Below are positions 31,674-42,620 of a DNA stretch of 64,000 bases, one piece after another. Numbering within the stretch: the first letter of the stretch is position 1; every line of letters starts with the position of its first letter. The notes beneath the pieces are model-generated. The model ran no database searches, was not told the DNA's origin, and saw nothing but the letters and a program-made list of their open reading frames with translations. The stretch comes from Solea solea (Eukaryota; Chordata; Actinopteri; Pleuronectiformes; Soleidae): positions 822,501 to 886,500 of the forward strand of contig NC_081146.1 in NCBI RefSeq assembly GCF_958295425.1. Reading direction: 5' to 3'. The position numbers were made by a program, and so were the translations under genes.

Positions 31674-32860
31674 CAGTGGGGCAAAAAAGTATTTAGTCAG
31701 CCACCGATTGTGCAAGTTCTCCCACTTAAAATTATGACAGAGGTAATTGTCATCATAGGTACACTTCAACTGTGAGAGACAGAATGTGAAAGAAGTCCTG
31801 GAAATCACATTGTAGGATTTTAAAAGAATTTATTTATAAATGATGGTGGAAAATAAGTATTTGGTCACCTACAAACAAGCAAGATCTCTGGCTCTCACAG
31901 ACCTGTAACTTCTTCTTTAAGAAGCTCTTCTGTCCTCCACTCGTTACCTGTATTAATGACACCTGTTTAAACTTATCTGTATAAAAGACACCTGTCCACA
32001 GCCTCAAACAGTCAGAATCCAAACTCCACCATAGCCAAGACCAAAGAGCTGTCGAAGGACACCAGGAACAAAATTGTAGACCTGCACCAGGCTGGGAAGA
32101 GTGAATCTACACTAGGCAAGCAGCTTGGTGTGAATAAATCAACTGTGGGAGCAATTATTAGAAAATGGAAGACATACAAGACCTTTGAAAATCTCCCTCG
32201 ATCTGGGGCTCCACACAAGATCTCATCCCGTGGGGTCAAAATGATCATGAGAACAGTGAGCAAAAATCCCAGAACTACATGGGGGGACCTGGTGAAGGAC
32301 CTGCAGAGACCTGGGACCAAAGTAACAAAGGTTACCATCAGTAACACACTACGCCAACAGGGAATCTAATCCTGTCCCCCTGCTTAAGACAGTACATGTC
32401 TAGGCCCGTCTGAAGTTTGCCAGAGAGCATATGCATGATCCAGAAGAGGATTGGGAGAATGTCGTGGTCAGATGAAACCAAAATAGAACTTTTTGGTACA
32501 AACTCAACTCGTCGTGTTTGGAGGAAGAAGAATGCTGAGTTGCATCCCAAGAACACCAAACCTACTGTGAAGCATGGGGGTGGAAACATCATGCTTTGGG
32601 GCTGTTTTTCTGCAAAGGGGACAGGACGACTGATCTGTGTTAAGGAAACAATGAATGGGGCCATGTATCGTGAGATTTTGAGCCAAAACCTCCTTCCATC
32701 AGTGAGAGCATTGAAGATGAAACGTGGCTGGGTCTTCCAGCATGACAATGACCCCAAACACACCGCCCGGGCAACAAAGGAGTGTAAGAAGCATTTCAAA
32801 GTCCTGGAGTGGCCTCGCCAGTCTCCAGACCTTAACCCCGTAGAAAATCTGTGGAGAACA
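31674..32860 (+). mobile_element. Tc1-like transposon, 3'-truncated and decayed
   Basis: The left terminus CAGTGGGGCAAAAAAGTATT follows a TA. Transposase pieces run in order: helix-turn-helix ([33 protein letters not shown]), then [29 protein letters not shown] and NPVENLW, i.e. the DD34E residues. The ORF lacks a start (ATA where Tc1 relatives have ATG), has stops after NTLRQQGI and a frame change. Sequence stops matching after NLW at about 32860, so the right end and TIR are lost. 32861-33150 holds nothing recognisable. Confidence 0.88.
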
Positions 32861-33153
32861 TCAACACACACGCCCACGTACAAGCCTCTGTTTAAAATAA
32901 TGTCCATGGTAGAAATGTCATGACAATAATTTACAATTATTAAATGCCCACATCACCACAAGTGGCACCTACTAGAAATACCATAGTGGTCATTTTGAAC
33001 GTTCATAATTCATTTGCGAAAACTCGTCCAGCTTCACGTTAAAAAATGCAACGTCACACTTTAATGTTTTAATGACAAAGAATGCAAGATTAGTATTTAG
33101 TGTTTAGCTTATATGATAATATAAAATACAAATTAGAGTTGTTTGTAGCCCAT

Positions 33154-34717
33154 GTGGAACATGCAGCCTAAGTGTCAGGTGGAACATGCGGCCCAAGTGT
33201 CACGTGGAACATGCGGCCCAAGTGTCACGTGGAACATGCGGCCCAAGTGTCAGGTGGAACATGCGGCCCGAGTGTCACGTGGAACATGCGGCCCGAGTGT
33301 CAGGTGGAACATGCGGCCCGAGTGTCAGGTGGAACATGCGGCCCAAGTGTCAGGTGGAACATGCGGCCCAAGTGTCACGTGGAACATGCGGCCCAAGTGT
33401 CAGGTGGAACATGCGGCCCGAGTGTCACGTGGAACATGCGGCCCGAGTGTCAGGTGGAACATGCGGCCCGAGTGTCAGGTGGAACATGCGGCCCGAGTGT
33501 CAGGTGGAACATGCGGCCCGAGTGTCAGGTGGAACATGCGGCCCGAGTGTCAGGTGGAACATGCGGCCCGAGTGTCACGTGGAACATGCGGCCCGAGTGT
33601 CACGTGGAACATGCGGCCCAAGTGTCACGTGGAACATGCGGCCCAAGTGTCAGGTGGAACATGCGGCCCGAGTGTCACGTGGAACATGCGGCCCGAGTGT
33701 CAGGTGGAACATGCGGCCCGAGTGTCAGGTGGAACATGCGGCCCGAGTGTCAGGTGGAACATGCGGCCCAAGTGTCACGTGGAACATGCGGCCCAAGTGT
33801 CAGGTGGAACATGCGGCCCGAGTGTCACGTGGAACATGCGGCCCGAGTGTCAGGTGGAACATGCGGCCCGAGTGTCAGGTGGAACATGCGGCCCGAGTGT
33901 CAGGTGGAACATGCGGCCCGAGTGTCAGGTGGAACATGCGGCCCGAGTGTCAGGTGGAACATGCGGCCCGAGTGTCAGGTGGAACATGCGGCCCGAGTGT
34001 CAGGTGGAACATGCGGCCCGAGTGTCACGTGGAACATGCGGCCCGAGTGTCAGGTGGAACATGCGGCCCGAGTGTCAGGTGGAACATGCGGCCCGAGTGT
34101 CAGGTGGAACATGCGGCCCGAGTGTCAGGTGGAACATGCGGCCCGAGTGTCACGTGGAACATGCGGCTCGAGTGTCAGGTGGAACATGCGGCCCGAGTGT
34201 CACGTGGAACATGCGGCCCGAGTGTCAGGTGGAACATGCGGCCCGAGTGTCAGGTGGAACATGCGGCCCGAGTGTCACGTGGAACATGCGGCCCGAGTGT
34301 CACGTGGAACATGCGGCCCGAGTGTCACGTGGAACATGCGGCCCGAGTGTCAGGTGGAACATGCGGCCCGAGTGTCACGTGGAACATGCGGCCCGAGTGT
34401 CAGGTGGAAAACATGCGGCCCGAGTGTCACGTGGAACATGCGGCCCGAGTGTCAGGTGGAACATGCGGCCCGAGTGTCACGTGGAACATGCGGCCCGAGT
34501 GTCAGGTGGAACATGCGGCCCGAGTGTCACGTGGAACATGCGGCCCGAGTGTCAGGTGGAACATGCGGCCCGAGTGTCACGTGGAACATGCGGCCCGAGT
34601 GTCACGTGGAACATGCGGCCCGAGTGTCACGTGGAAAACATGCGGCCCGAGTGTCACGTGGAACATGCGGCCCGAGTGTCACGTGGAACATGCGGCCCGA
34701 GTGTCACGTGGAACATG
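33154..34717 (+). repeat. 25-bp minisatellite, 62 units, each with an E-box
   Basis: The unit reads GTGGAACATGCGGCCCGAGT+GTCAC or GTCAG. The array length minus two 2-bp insertions is exactly 62 units plus 10 bp. The junction makes CACGTG in 27 units and CAGGTG in 35 (my count), both CANNTG E-boxes. Units with CCCAAG instead of CCCGAG occur only in the first 26 or so. Because 25 is not a multiple of 3 and no frame of the unit has a stop, all three plus frames stay open for 1.5 kb; I do not call a protein. Confidence 0.95.
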
Positions 34718-34960
34718 ACCACTCCAAGCAAAAGGAGCCACATCCAGAACAGAGAGCTACTAGAGAAATGGCAAATAGATGGAAATGCTTTTGTGTCAGT
34801 GCAGTCTAAGGGTCTTACTAGGGCTGGTGAGTGTGACTGTGCACTTTCTATTTTCCCAGTTCGGGTGAAGTCCAAGAAGAGACAGGAAACAGTGGTCACA
34901 TGTGTCTTTCCTGGGAGCTCTCCTTCAGTTTGTACTGAAGGGCTCATGAAGAGGGCACCC
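34718..34960 (+). pseudogene. Retroelement protease-like fragment
   Basis: The frame downstream of the minisatellite reads NRELLEKWQIDGNAF ... FPVRVKSKKRQETVVTCVF, then PGSSPSVCTEGLMKR. The pattern of basic PV-V segment, hydrophobic strand, x-GSS and CTE-LM resembles the DUF1758-type aspartic-protease region of BEL/Pao-like retroelement polyproteins. It is about 80 residues long with no flanking pol domain. A weak family call; it could be another coding relic. Confidence 0.35.
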
Positions 34961-34964
34961 TGTG

Positions 34965-35180
34965 GCCAAGTGGAAAGGGAACTTGACTTTTAACCGGAAG
35001 GTCGCCGGTTCAAATCCCCACCCGGCCAAAAAGGGTGAGGTTGGGTACCTGAGCAAGGTCAAGGCAAACTCCCAATGCTCCCCGGGCGCTACTCAGTGTG
35101 GCAGCCCACTGCTCCTAATTCTAGGATGGGTCAAAATGCAGAGGAATACTTTCCCTAAGGAGATTAATAAAATTTAACTT
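34965..35180 (+). mobile_element. tRNA-derived SINE
   Basis: An A-box-like TGGCCAAGTGG and a perfect B box GGTTCAAATCC, 48 bp apart, form a tRNA-like head. The SINE body CTGAGCAAGGTCAAGGC ... GCCCACTGCTCCTAATTC ... GATGGGTCAAAATGCAG follows. The 3' end is ATTAATAAAATTTAACTTT. It is not a functional tRNA gene, since the acceptor and anticodon arms do not pair well. Confidence 0.8.
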
Positions 35181-35222
35181 TAAATCTCACAGGACCAAAA
35201 CTAATATTCTCCTTCAGGAGAA

Positions 35223-35580
35223 AAGACAGAGCAGCTTTTCTCAAAGTGTGGTCCGCGGACCACTGGTGGTCCGTGAGCGACCCCTAGTGGTCCGCGAAGT
35301 GACAAGTGACTAACATATCATGTTTTAGAATGTAAAATGTCAGTGTTTCTCTGCCTGTGACATGTGTGTTGTTTTCAATATGTGTGTAAAATCACATTGG
35401 TTTTGTCTGACTTGAGCAGTGCAGACCGGTTTGTGACACCACAAGGTGGTCTGTGCGTCAAGTGGTCCTTGGTTTGAAAAAGTTTGAGAAACCCTGCTCT
35501 AGAGCAGTGGTCCCCAACCCCCGGGCCGCTGACTGGTACCAGTCCGTGGGTCAATTGGTATCGGGTCATGTGGTACCATA
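35223..35580. mobile_element. Two hAT-like non-autonomous fragments, adjacent
   Basis: The first piece starts CAGCTTTTCTCAAAGTGTGG and ends AAGTTTGAGAAACCCTGC, an inverted-repeat pair typical of hAT MITEs, with GGTCCGCGGACC-rich interior. A second starts CAGTGGTCCCCAACCCCCGG at about 35506 and is truncated near 35580. No clean target duplication was found. Confidence 0.6.
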
Positions 35581-35634
35581 TGACCCGGTATAGTATATAG
35601 TATATAGTGTACTCTTACCTGAGTATATATCCAG

Positions 35635-35924
35635 CTACTCCTTTAACTCTTCATTTATTAGTTTCTTCACCCTGAGATCCTGCAGAAGACCACTCACAGT
35701 GTTCTTTGCCCTTCTCTCTCTTTCCAGACTCTCCACCCTAGCCAGGGCTTCCCTGAGTCTGGCCCTCAGATCATCATGTGATGAGGGCAGAGCATAGGAG
35801 TGGTCCTAGTACAAACAAGGATGAAAATATTATAAATCATATTACGTCACTCGGTTACAGTCCATCACATCTTTACTAGTACAATGTGTTGTCCAACATT
35901 CTTACACATTCTGAATCTCATCCC

Positions 35925-35968
<44 letters not shown>

Positions 35969-36756
35969 AAGGATGCAGATTCAATACTGACATGTTTCAA
36001 TGTATGTGCATATGTGTATGCGAGTCTGCCTGAAAGAGTGACAGAGAATGGGAGGTGTTGTTAGGGCATGGGGGGCAGGGGTGACAAGAGGTTAGAATAT
36101 AACCAGGGTCATAATGCTCACAGCTGTTTGAGGCACAGCACTTATTATTCACAACACTGGGCTCGGCCTCTTGGACAAGCTGGGAACCGTCCAGTGACAG
36201 GGTCTCCTGTGCCTTCTTTGAGGTCTGAGACGTCCTGGTAACCACAGGCCAAAGCCAAGCATTAAATATAGTAATGATCTCACAGTGCAATACAAAAAAA
36301 ACAAAAAACATCCCTGATTCCTACACATTCAGAAAGGGACAACACATCTTCAGCATAGTGTGGTATTGAATGATGGTATCCTTACCCTGTGGAGATGAGC
36401 TGGGAAACAGAAGACTGAAGGAACAGCTCCAGCTCTGATCCTGACTGTCTGACCTGTCCTGTCAAAATCCTCCGGTCTGAAGTGCTCACTGCAGAGCAGC
36501 AGAAAACCCATCACTTTCTCAGCTCTGTATCTTTAGGAAACCTACACAGTATGAGAAAAGTGAGCAAAGCAACTAACAACAATCACGGTAGTTACTTCTT
36601 AAATAGGAAAGAGTTCTCTGTTTGTAAAATGACGTTATAATGGCCAAATACAATCAAACGTCATTTTCCTTCTTACCTGTGAAAGGTGATGCCATGAGAT
36701 CTGGTTGGGACTGTAAACCGGTTGGTACACTTCCATGCAGCACATGAATGAGGCAT
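35635..36756 (-). pseudogene. THAP-domain gene fragments (degenerate)
   Basis: Read on the minus strand. Exon 36756-36677 starts MPHSCAAWKCTNRF and ends GITFH, the N-terminal C2CH half of a THAP DNA-binding domain. 36488-36386 encodes [16 protein letters not shown] and AGAVPSVF, the C-terminal half. About 36260-36150 encodes TSQTSKKAQETLSLDGSQLV. 35805-35635 encodes DHSYALPSSHDDLRARL, LARVESLERE and LINEELKE before a TAG. The middle of the THAP domain is missing (about 36489-36540 reads [10 protein letters not shown] then a stop), and the third exon lacks an AG acceptor. Similar THAP proteins are multi-copy in fish. Non-functional relic of a host-like gene or THAP transposon. Confidence 0.7.
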
Positions 36757-36894
36757 CTTCTCCGATCGCTCCACGCCGTCGATGTACGAGTCAGCGCCAT
36801 GGACGTATTATAAGAACTGGATGTAGCTCCGCCCCTCTGGTTCCCTTCATTCCTGTGGAAAGTTTGAGAAGGGTCTAGCTGCAGACCCGCAGAC

Positions 36895-37000
36895 CACTCA
36901 ACGACACACCCCTTTACTCAACGAAACACCCCTTTACTCAACGAAACACCCCTTTACTCAAAGAAACACCCCTTTACTCAAAGAAACACCCCTTTACTTT
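36895..37000 (+). repeat. 20-bp CTCAACGAAACACCCCTTTA tandem repeat, block 1
   Basis: About five units with AACG/AAAG variants, preceded by GCAGACCCGCAGACCAC. The same leader and units recur at 37237-37345, so this is a direct duplication flanking the inverted-repeat arm. Confidence 0.88.
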
Positions 37001-37409
37001 GATAATAAGTTGAATTTTACCATTTCCAAAACTTATGTTTGCAGAGCTCGGTAGAAAGCATCTACTCACTCGGCCATCTTGGCACGCCCCCACCTCTCTG
37101 GAACGCCTACTGTCAGGGAAGCGTACGATGTGAACGCTTTACGAGAAATGTGAATAACTACTACTGCGCATGCGCTACACAATCCGGAAATAAACGCAGA
37201 AGTCAGAAAACTCTCCAAGTAGGTCCAGCTGCAGACCCGCAGACCACTCAACGACACACCCCTCCACTCAACGAAACACCCCTTTACTCAACCAAACACC
37301 CCTTTACTCAACGAAACACCCCTTTACTCAACGAAACACCCCCTCACACTACACGACACTCTGATTGGGTCTCAAGAGACTGCGTCTGAAACGTGATGAC
37401 GTTTACGTT
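37001..37409 (+). repeat. Left arm of large inverted duplication
   Basis: From GATAATAAGTTGAATTTTAC to GTGATGACGTTTAC this arm is nearly identical, in reverse complement, to 42620-43003. Its first ~100 bp are the reversed 5' end of the L1-like LINE; the rest is promoter-like sequence carrying TGCGCATGCGC (37165-37175) and the second CTCAACGAAACACCCCTTTA block. The matching 86-codon open frames in the two arms differ at one residue. Confidence 0.85.
37165..37175. promoter_or_regulatory. NRF1-like palindrome upstream of the zinc-finger gene
   Basis: TGCGCATGCGC matches the NRF1 core and lies about 250 bp upstream of the ATG at 37418. The mirrored copy is at 42827-42837 in the right arm. ETS-like TCCGGAAAT is adjacent. 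Confidence 0.45.
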
Positions 37410-37417
37410 GACCGAGT

Positions 37418-39550
37418 ATGAAGAGAGAACCCGAAAAAGTAACACGGGAAAAACACGGGAAAATAACGGAGGAAAAGGTAAGAATGGATAAAAAACACAT
37501 TTAGATATTGAACACTGGATGAATAGTCATTATTTGTATCCATTAAATCAATTAAGTGCGGTTTATTAACCAGTAATGTCTGCATGCTGTAACGATAGCG
37601 ATTGTAACAGCAAGCAAGACGCAGCGATTTTCTCCCTTTTTTTTCTTTTTTTCCTTTTTTTCTTTTATTTATATGTACAGGTTATAACATTGACAATATA
37701 ACATTGTCTCATTTTCAACCAAGAAACGTATAAGATAAACTATATGATCTCTACATATTAGTATTTATCTGTTTTTTAATCTTTAAATGACTCTGACAAG
37801 TTGCACACAGCTTTGCTCATTTGAAAACGTGTGACCTCAGTTCTACAATTGTTAAGATAAAAGATTTGATGATGAATAATATTTTTCATGTTTAGAAATG
37901 AGAAGTTCTGTTGAATCACAGTCAACAGTGTCATTTGATTTGATTTATTTTAGTTAGCCTGCATATATTTTAGGACAGGGAAAGTCTTACAGGCAAATGC
38001 AGTCCAGTTCATTACTTCTTGATTCTGGATTAAAAATGTTTCCATGTTAAAAATACAAAATACAATTTTAATTTACATTTTCTCTTATAGAGCAACACTA
38101 CGTTCAGTGAAGGAGCAGACCCTGAGCTGAGGAGATGCGACTCGGACACTTATCAGTGTCAGATCTGCACAAAAAAGGGGAGCTATGCAAAGCTTGTGTC
38201 CCATCTGCAGGGACACCAAAGGTCAATGGTGGAGTACGGTGGTAAGTCCTAAATTATCAAATATTTTTTCATTTCAACGCTGAAAGGCTTTAATTTCCCC
38301 ATGAGCCTTATGTATTATGAAATGTGATGTTATTTCTGTTTGTCCTGACCATGGATAACTGTGACCATCAAACTATTCAACTCATCCATTTGAGTATCAG
38401 AAACTCAAAATAAGTAAAGTAAAGTAAACTAATGCTGGAGCACTTTCATCTATGTGTACTGTACTTCATGTGTGTAGAATCTTAAGTCAATGTGTATTTT
38501 ATTTTCACTCTTGTTGAGAATTTAGATATTGAGAAAAAGTTTCAAGATTCCTGCATTTTTATAGATGCCCCTGATAATAATGATTGTTCTCAGAAGTAAT
38601 GTAACAATTTGCCTCTCAGACAGGGTTTAAAGAAATATTGTTTTGTGTGTTTCTTGAAACGTTTGAATCACTTTTCCTATCTGTCTTTTAGGATACAGTG
38701 TATACAGATGCCACCTTGACTGTGTGAAAAGCAGCCACTACCACTGTTGGTGTTGCACAACAATCATTGCGACCAAACAATATTTCATCAAGCATTTCAT
38801 AACCTGCTGCAAGACAGCATCCACAGCAACTCCACAATCCACAGTGACCCCAGCATCCACAGCTACCCCACCATCCACAGTGACCCTAGCATCCAGGGTC
38901 ACTCCACCATCCACAGCAACTCCACCATCCACAGTGACCCTAGCATCCACAGCAACTCCACAATCCACAGTGACCCTAGCATCCAGGGTCACTCCACCAT
39001 CCACAGCAACTCTACCATCCACAGTGACCCTAGCATCCAGGGTCACTCCAGGGTCACTCCACCATCCACAGCAACTCCACCATCCACAGTGACCCTAGCA
39101 TCCACAGCAACTCCACCATCCACAGCAACTCCACAATCCACAGTGACCCTAACATCCAGGGTCACTCCACCATCCACAGCAACTCCACCATCCACAGTGA
39201 CTCCAGCAGCCCCAGCAGCAGCCCATCGAAAAAAAATATTGTTGGCAAAGCACTCTAAAACAACATGCGGTTTTTGTAGCAAAACAGTGCTTAGAAAAAA
39301 TCTCAAAACACACATTGAAAGGCAACACAAGGTGAAATCATTGGACATAACAGCAGATCATCACCTTAACTCTGTGTGTGTTGACAGGAGAAATGGAATT
39401 GTTGCAGTGTCAAGATCTTTTAAGGGTACTGCACAATACATCCATGCCCAAAAATGTACCTGGGGTAGTAACCCTAGTAGGCCTTTATTAAACACACCTT
39501 TTTGTAACAGACAGGTTGCCATGATGTTGAAAGTTTGCAAAAACAAATGA
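37418..39550 (+). pseudogene. Zinc-finger-like three-exon gene, frameshifted in a coding minisatellite
   Basis: Exons 37418-37477 (MKREPEKVTREKHGKITEEK), 38091-38241 and 38692-39550 join in phase with good GTAAG donors. Exon 2 encodes YQCQICTKKGSYAKLVSHLQGH, a C2H2-like finger. Exon 3 starts YRCHLDCVKSSHYHCWCC, then ATKQYFIKHFITCC, followed by 54-bp TPPSTVTLASRV-type repeats. The last part reads TTCGFCSKTVLRKNLKTHIERQH, another finger, and ends DRRNGIVAVSRSF ... TWG, a tail I associate with multi-copy fish proteins of unknown function. An 11-bp duplication (AGGGTCACTCC) near 39045 shifts the frame, so the upstream frame stops at 39092 while the C-terminal part continues in another frame to 39550. 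Confidence 0.65.
38812..39205 (+). repeat. 54-bp coding minisatellite
   Basis: Units of CATCCACAGCAACTCCACCA plus CATCCACAGTGACCCTAG and ATCCAGGGTCACTCCACC repeat in exon 3 of the zinc-finger-like gene and encode Ser/Thr/Pro/Val-rich repeats. One unit holds the 11-bp duplication that breaks the frame. Confidence 0.85.
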
Positions 39551-39596
39551 AATTATTCAAAACGTTACATTGTACAGAAGTGTGTTCACAGTGGAA

Positions 39597-42365
39597 TTTG
39601 TGATACTATATTGTATAAATGTGATATTATATTGTATAAACGTGATAATTATATCACATAAACGTGATACTATATTGTATAAACGTGATAATTATATCAC
39701 AAAAACCTGATACTATATTGTATAAACGTGATAATTATATCACAAAAACCTGATACTATATTGTATAAACGTGATAATTATATCACAAAAACCTGATACT
39801 ATATTTTATAAACGTGATAATTATATCACAAAAACCTGATACTATATTGTAAAAACGTGATAATTATATCACAAAAACCTGATACTATATTGTATAAACG
39901 TGATAATTATATCACAAACGTGATATTATATTGTATAAACGTGATAATTATATCACATAAACGTGATAATTATATCACATAAACGTGATACTATATTGTA
40001 TAAACGTGATAATTATATCACAAAAACCTGATACTATATTGTATAAACGTGATAATTATATCACAAAAACCTGATACTATATTGTATAAACGTGATAATT
40101 ATATCACAAACGTGATATTATATTGTATAAACGTGATAATTATATCACATAAACGTGATAATTATATCACATAAACGTGATACTATATTGTATAAACGTG
40201 ATAATTATATCACATAAACGTGATACTATATTGTCTAAACGTGATAATTATATCACATAAACGTGATAATTATATCACATAAACGTGATAATTATATCAC
40301 AAAAACGTGATACTATATTGTATAAACGTGATAATTATATCACAAAAACCTGATACTATATTGTATAAACGTGATAATTATATCACAAAAACCTGATACT
40401 ATATTGTATAAACGTGATAATTATATCACAAAAACCTGATACTATATTGTATAAACGTGATAATTATATCACAAAAACCTGATACTATATTGTATAAACG
40501 TGATAATTATATCACAAACGTGATATTATATTGTATAAACGTGATAATTATATCACAAAAACCTGATACTATATTGTATAAACGTGATAATTATATCACA
40601 TAAACGTGATAATTATATCACATAAACGTGATACTATATTGTATAAACGTGATAATTATATCACATAAACGTGATACTATATTGTCTAAACGTGATAATT
40701 ATATCACATAAACGTGATAATTATATCACATAAACGTGATAATTATATCACATAAACGTGATAATTATATCACAAAAACGTGATACTATATTGTGTAAAC
40801 GTGATAATTATATCACATAAACGTGATACTATATTGTATAAACGTGATAATTATATCACAAAAACCTGATACTATATTGTATAAACGTGATAATTATATC
40901 ACAAAAACCTGATACTATATTGTATAAACGTGATAATTATATCACAAAAACCTGATACTATATTGTATAAACGTGATAATTATATCACAAAAACCTGATA
41001 CTATATTGTATAAACGTGATAATTATATCACAAACGTGATATTATATTGTATAAACGTGATAATTATATCACAAAAACCTGATACTATATTGTATAAACG
41101 TGATAATTATATCACAAAAACCTGATACTATATCGTATAAACGTGATAATTATATCACAAACGTGATATTATATTGTATAAACGTGATAATTATATCACA
41201 AAAACCTGATACTATATTGTATAAACGTGATAATTATATCACAAAAACCTGATACTATATTGTATAAACGTGATAATTATATCACAAACGTGATATTATA
41301 TTGTATAAACGTGATAATTATATCACATAAACGTGATAATTATATCACATAAACGTGATACTATATTGTATAAACGTGATAATTATATCACATAAACGTG
41401 ATACTATATTGTCTAAACGTGATAATTATATCACATAAACGTGATAATTATATCACATAAACGTGATAATTATATCACAAAAACGTGATACTATATTGTG
41501 TAAACGTGATAATTATATCACATAAACGTGATACTATATTGTATAAACGTGATAATTATATCACAAAAACCTGATACTATATTGTATAAACGTGATAATT
41601 ATATCACAAACGTGATATTATATTGTATAAACGTGATAATTATATCACATAAACGTGATAATTATATCACATAAACGTGATACTATATTGTATAAACGTG
41701 ATAATTATATCACATAAACGTGATACTATATTGTCTAAACGTGATAAGTATATCACATAAACGTGATAATTATATCACATAAACGTGATAATTATATCAC
41801 AAAAACGTGATACTATATTGTGTAAACGTGATAATTATATCACATAAACGTGATACTATATTGTATAAACGTGATAATTATATCACAAACGTGATATTAT
41901 ATTGTATAAACGTGATAATTATATCACAAAAACCTGATACTATATTGTATAAACGTGATAATTATATCACAAAAACCTGATACTATATTGTATAAACGTG
42001 ATAATTATATCACAAACGTGATATTATATTGTATAAACGTGATAATTATATCACAAACGTGATATTATATTGTATAAACGTGATAATTATATCACAAAAA
42101 CCTGATACTATATTGTATAAACGTGATAATTATATCACAAAAACCTGATACTATATTGTATAAACGTGATAATTATATCACAAACGTGATATTATATTGT
42201 ATAAACGTGATAATTATATCACATAAACGTGATAATTATATCACATAAACGTGATACTATATTGTATAAACGTGATAATTATATCACAAAAACGTGATAC
42301 TATATTGTGTAAACGTGATAATTATATCACAAAAACGTGATACTATATTGTGTAAATGTGATGTT
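39597..42365. repeat. 2.8-kb AT-rich satellite with dyad-symmetric core
   Basis: The basic 43-bp unit contains ACGTGATAATTATATCAC then AAAAACCTGATACTATATTG and TATAA. Short ATAAACGTGATAATTATATC-type 22-bp units and 41-bp CAAACGTGATATTATATTG units intersperse. Each core has GTGATA-ATTA-TATCAC, a 6-bp inverted repeat with 4-bp loop. Multi-unit blocks recur at about 40100, 41290 and 41600, so a higher-order organisation exists. There is no coding potential. Confidence 0.93.
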
Positions 42366-42620
42366 GAAAGAACTTTTCCAATCGGCATTTATATATTTTA
42401 GCAGTTTGGCTATAATATATATTTCATACTTTACAAAGTAACATTAATTATTCACAAATTTCACAGAAAGTACATTTCTGTGTTCATAAAAGTCAACACG
42501 AGTGTTTATTCTTCTCTATTCCTGTCACACACCGGGATAAAAGTCTCTTGTCAACAAGTGTCTGTGAAATACGTGTGTAAATAAAGTTTCAATAAAAGAA
42601 GACGTTATCAAGTTAGTAAA
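42366..42620 (+). other. Short unique spacer with poly(A) signals
   Basis: Between the satellite and the right inverted-repeat arm, AATAAA occurs at 42580-42585 and 42591-42596. These could end a transcript of the zinc-finger-like gene running through the satellite, or be chance AT-rich matches. Confidence 0.35.

Noticed and set aside
33152..34993. 613-aa open frame (and two parallel frames above 500 aa) as a real protein gene
   Set aside because: The 25-bp unit has no stop in any plus frame, so three long frames follow automatically. There are no splice signals or conserved domain apart from the short relic at the end.
34965..35040. Functional tRNA gene
   Set aside because: A and B boxes are present but the arms do not fold properly and a SINE body follows.
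37039..37389. 116-aa frame (and its mirror at 42631-42963) as a conserved gene pair
   Set aside because: The similarity is explained by the recent inverted duplication; the frame crosses LINE 5' end, promoter-like DNA and a 20-bp tandem repeat.
39597..42365. CRISPR-like array
   Set aside because: The regular spacing invited the idea, but the spacers are themselves repeats and the context is a vertebrate genome; it is satellite DNA.
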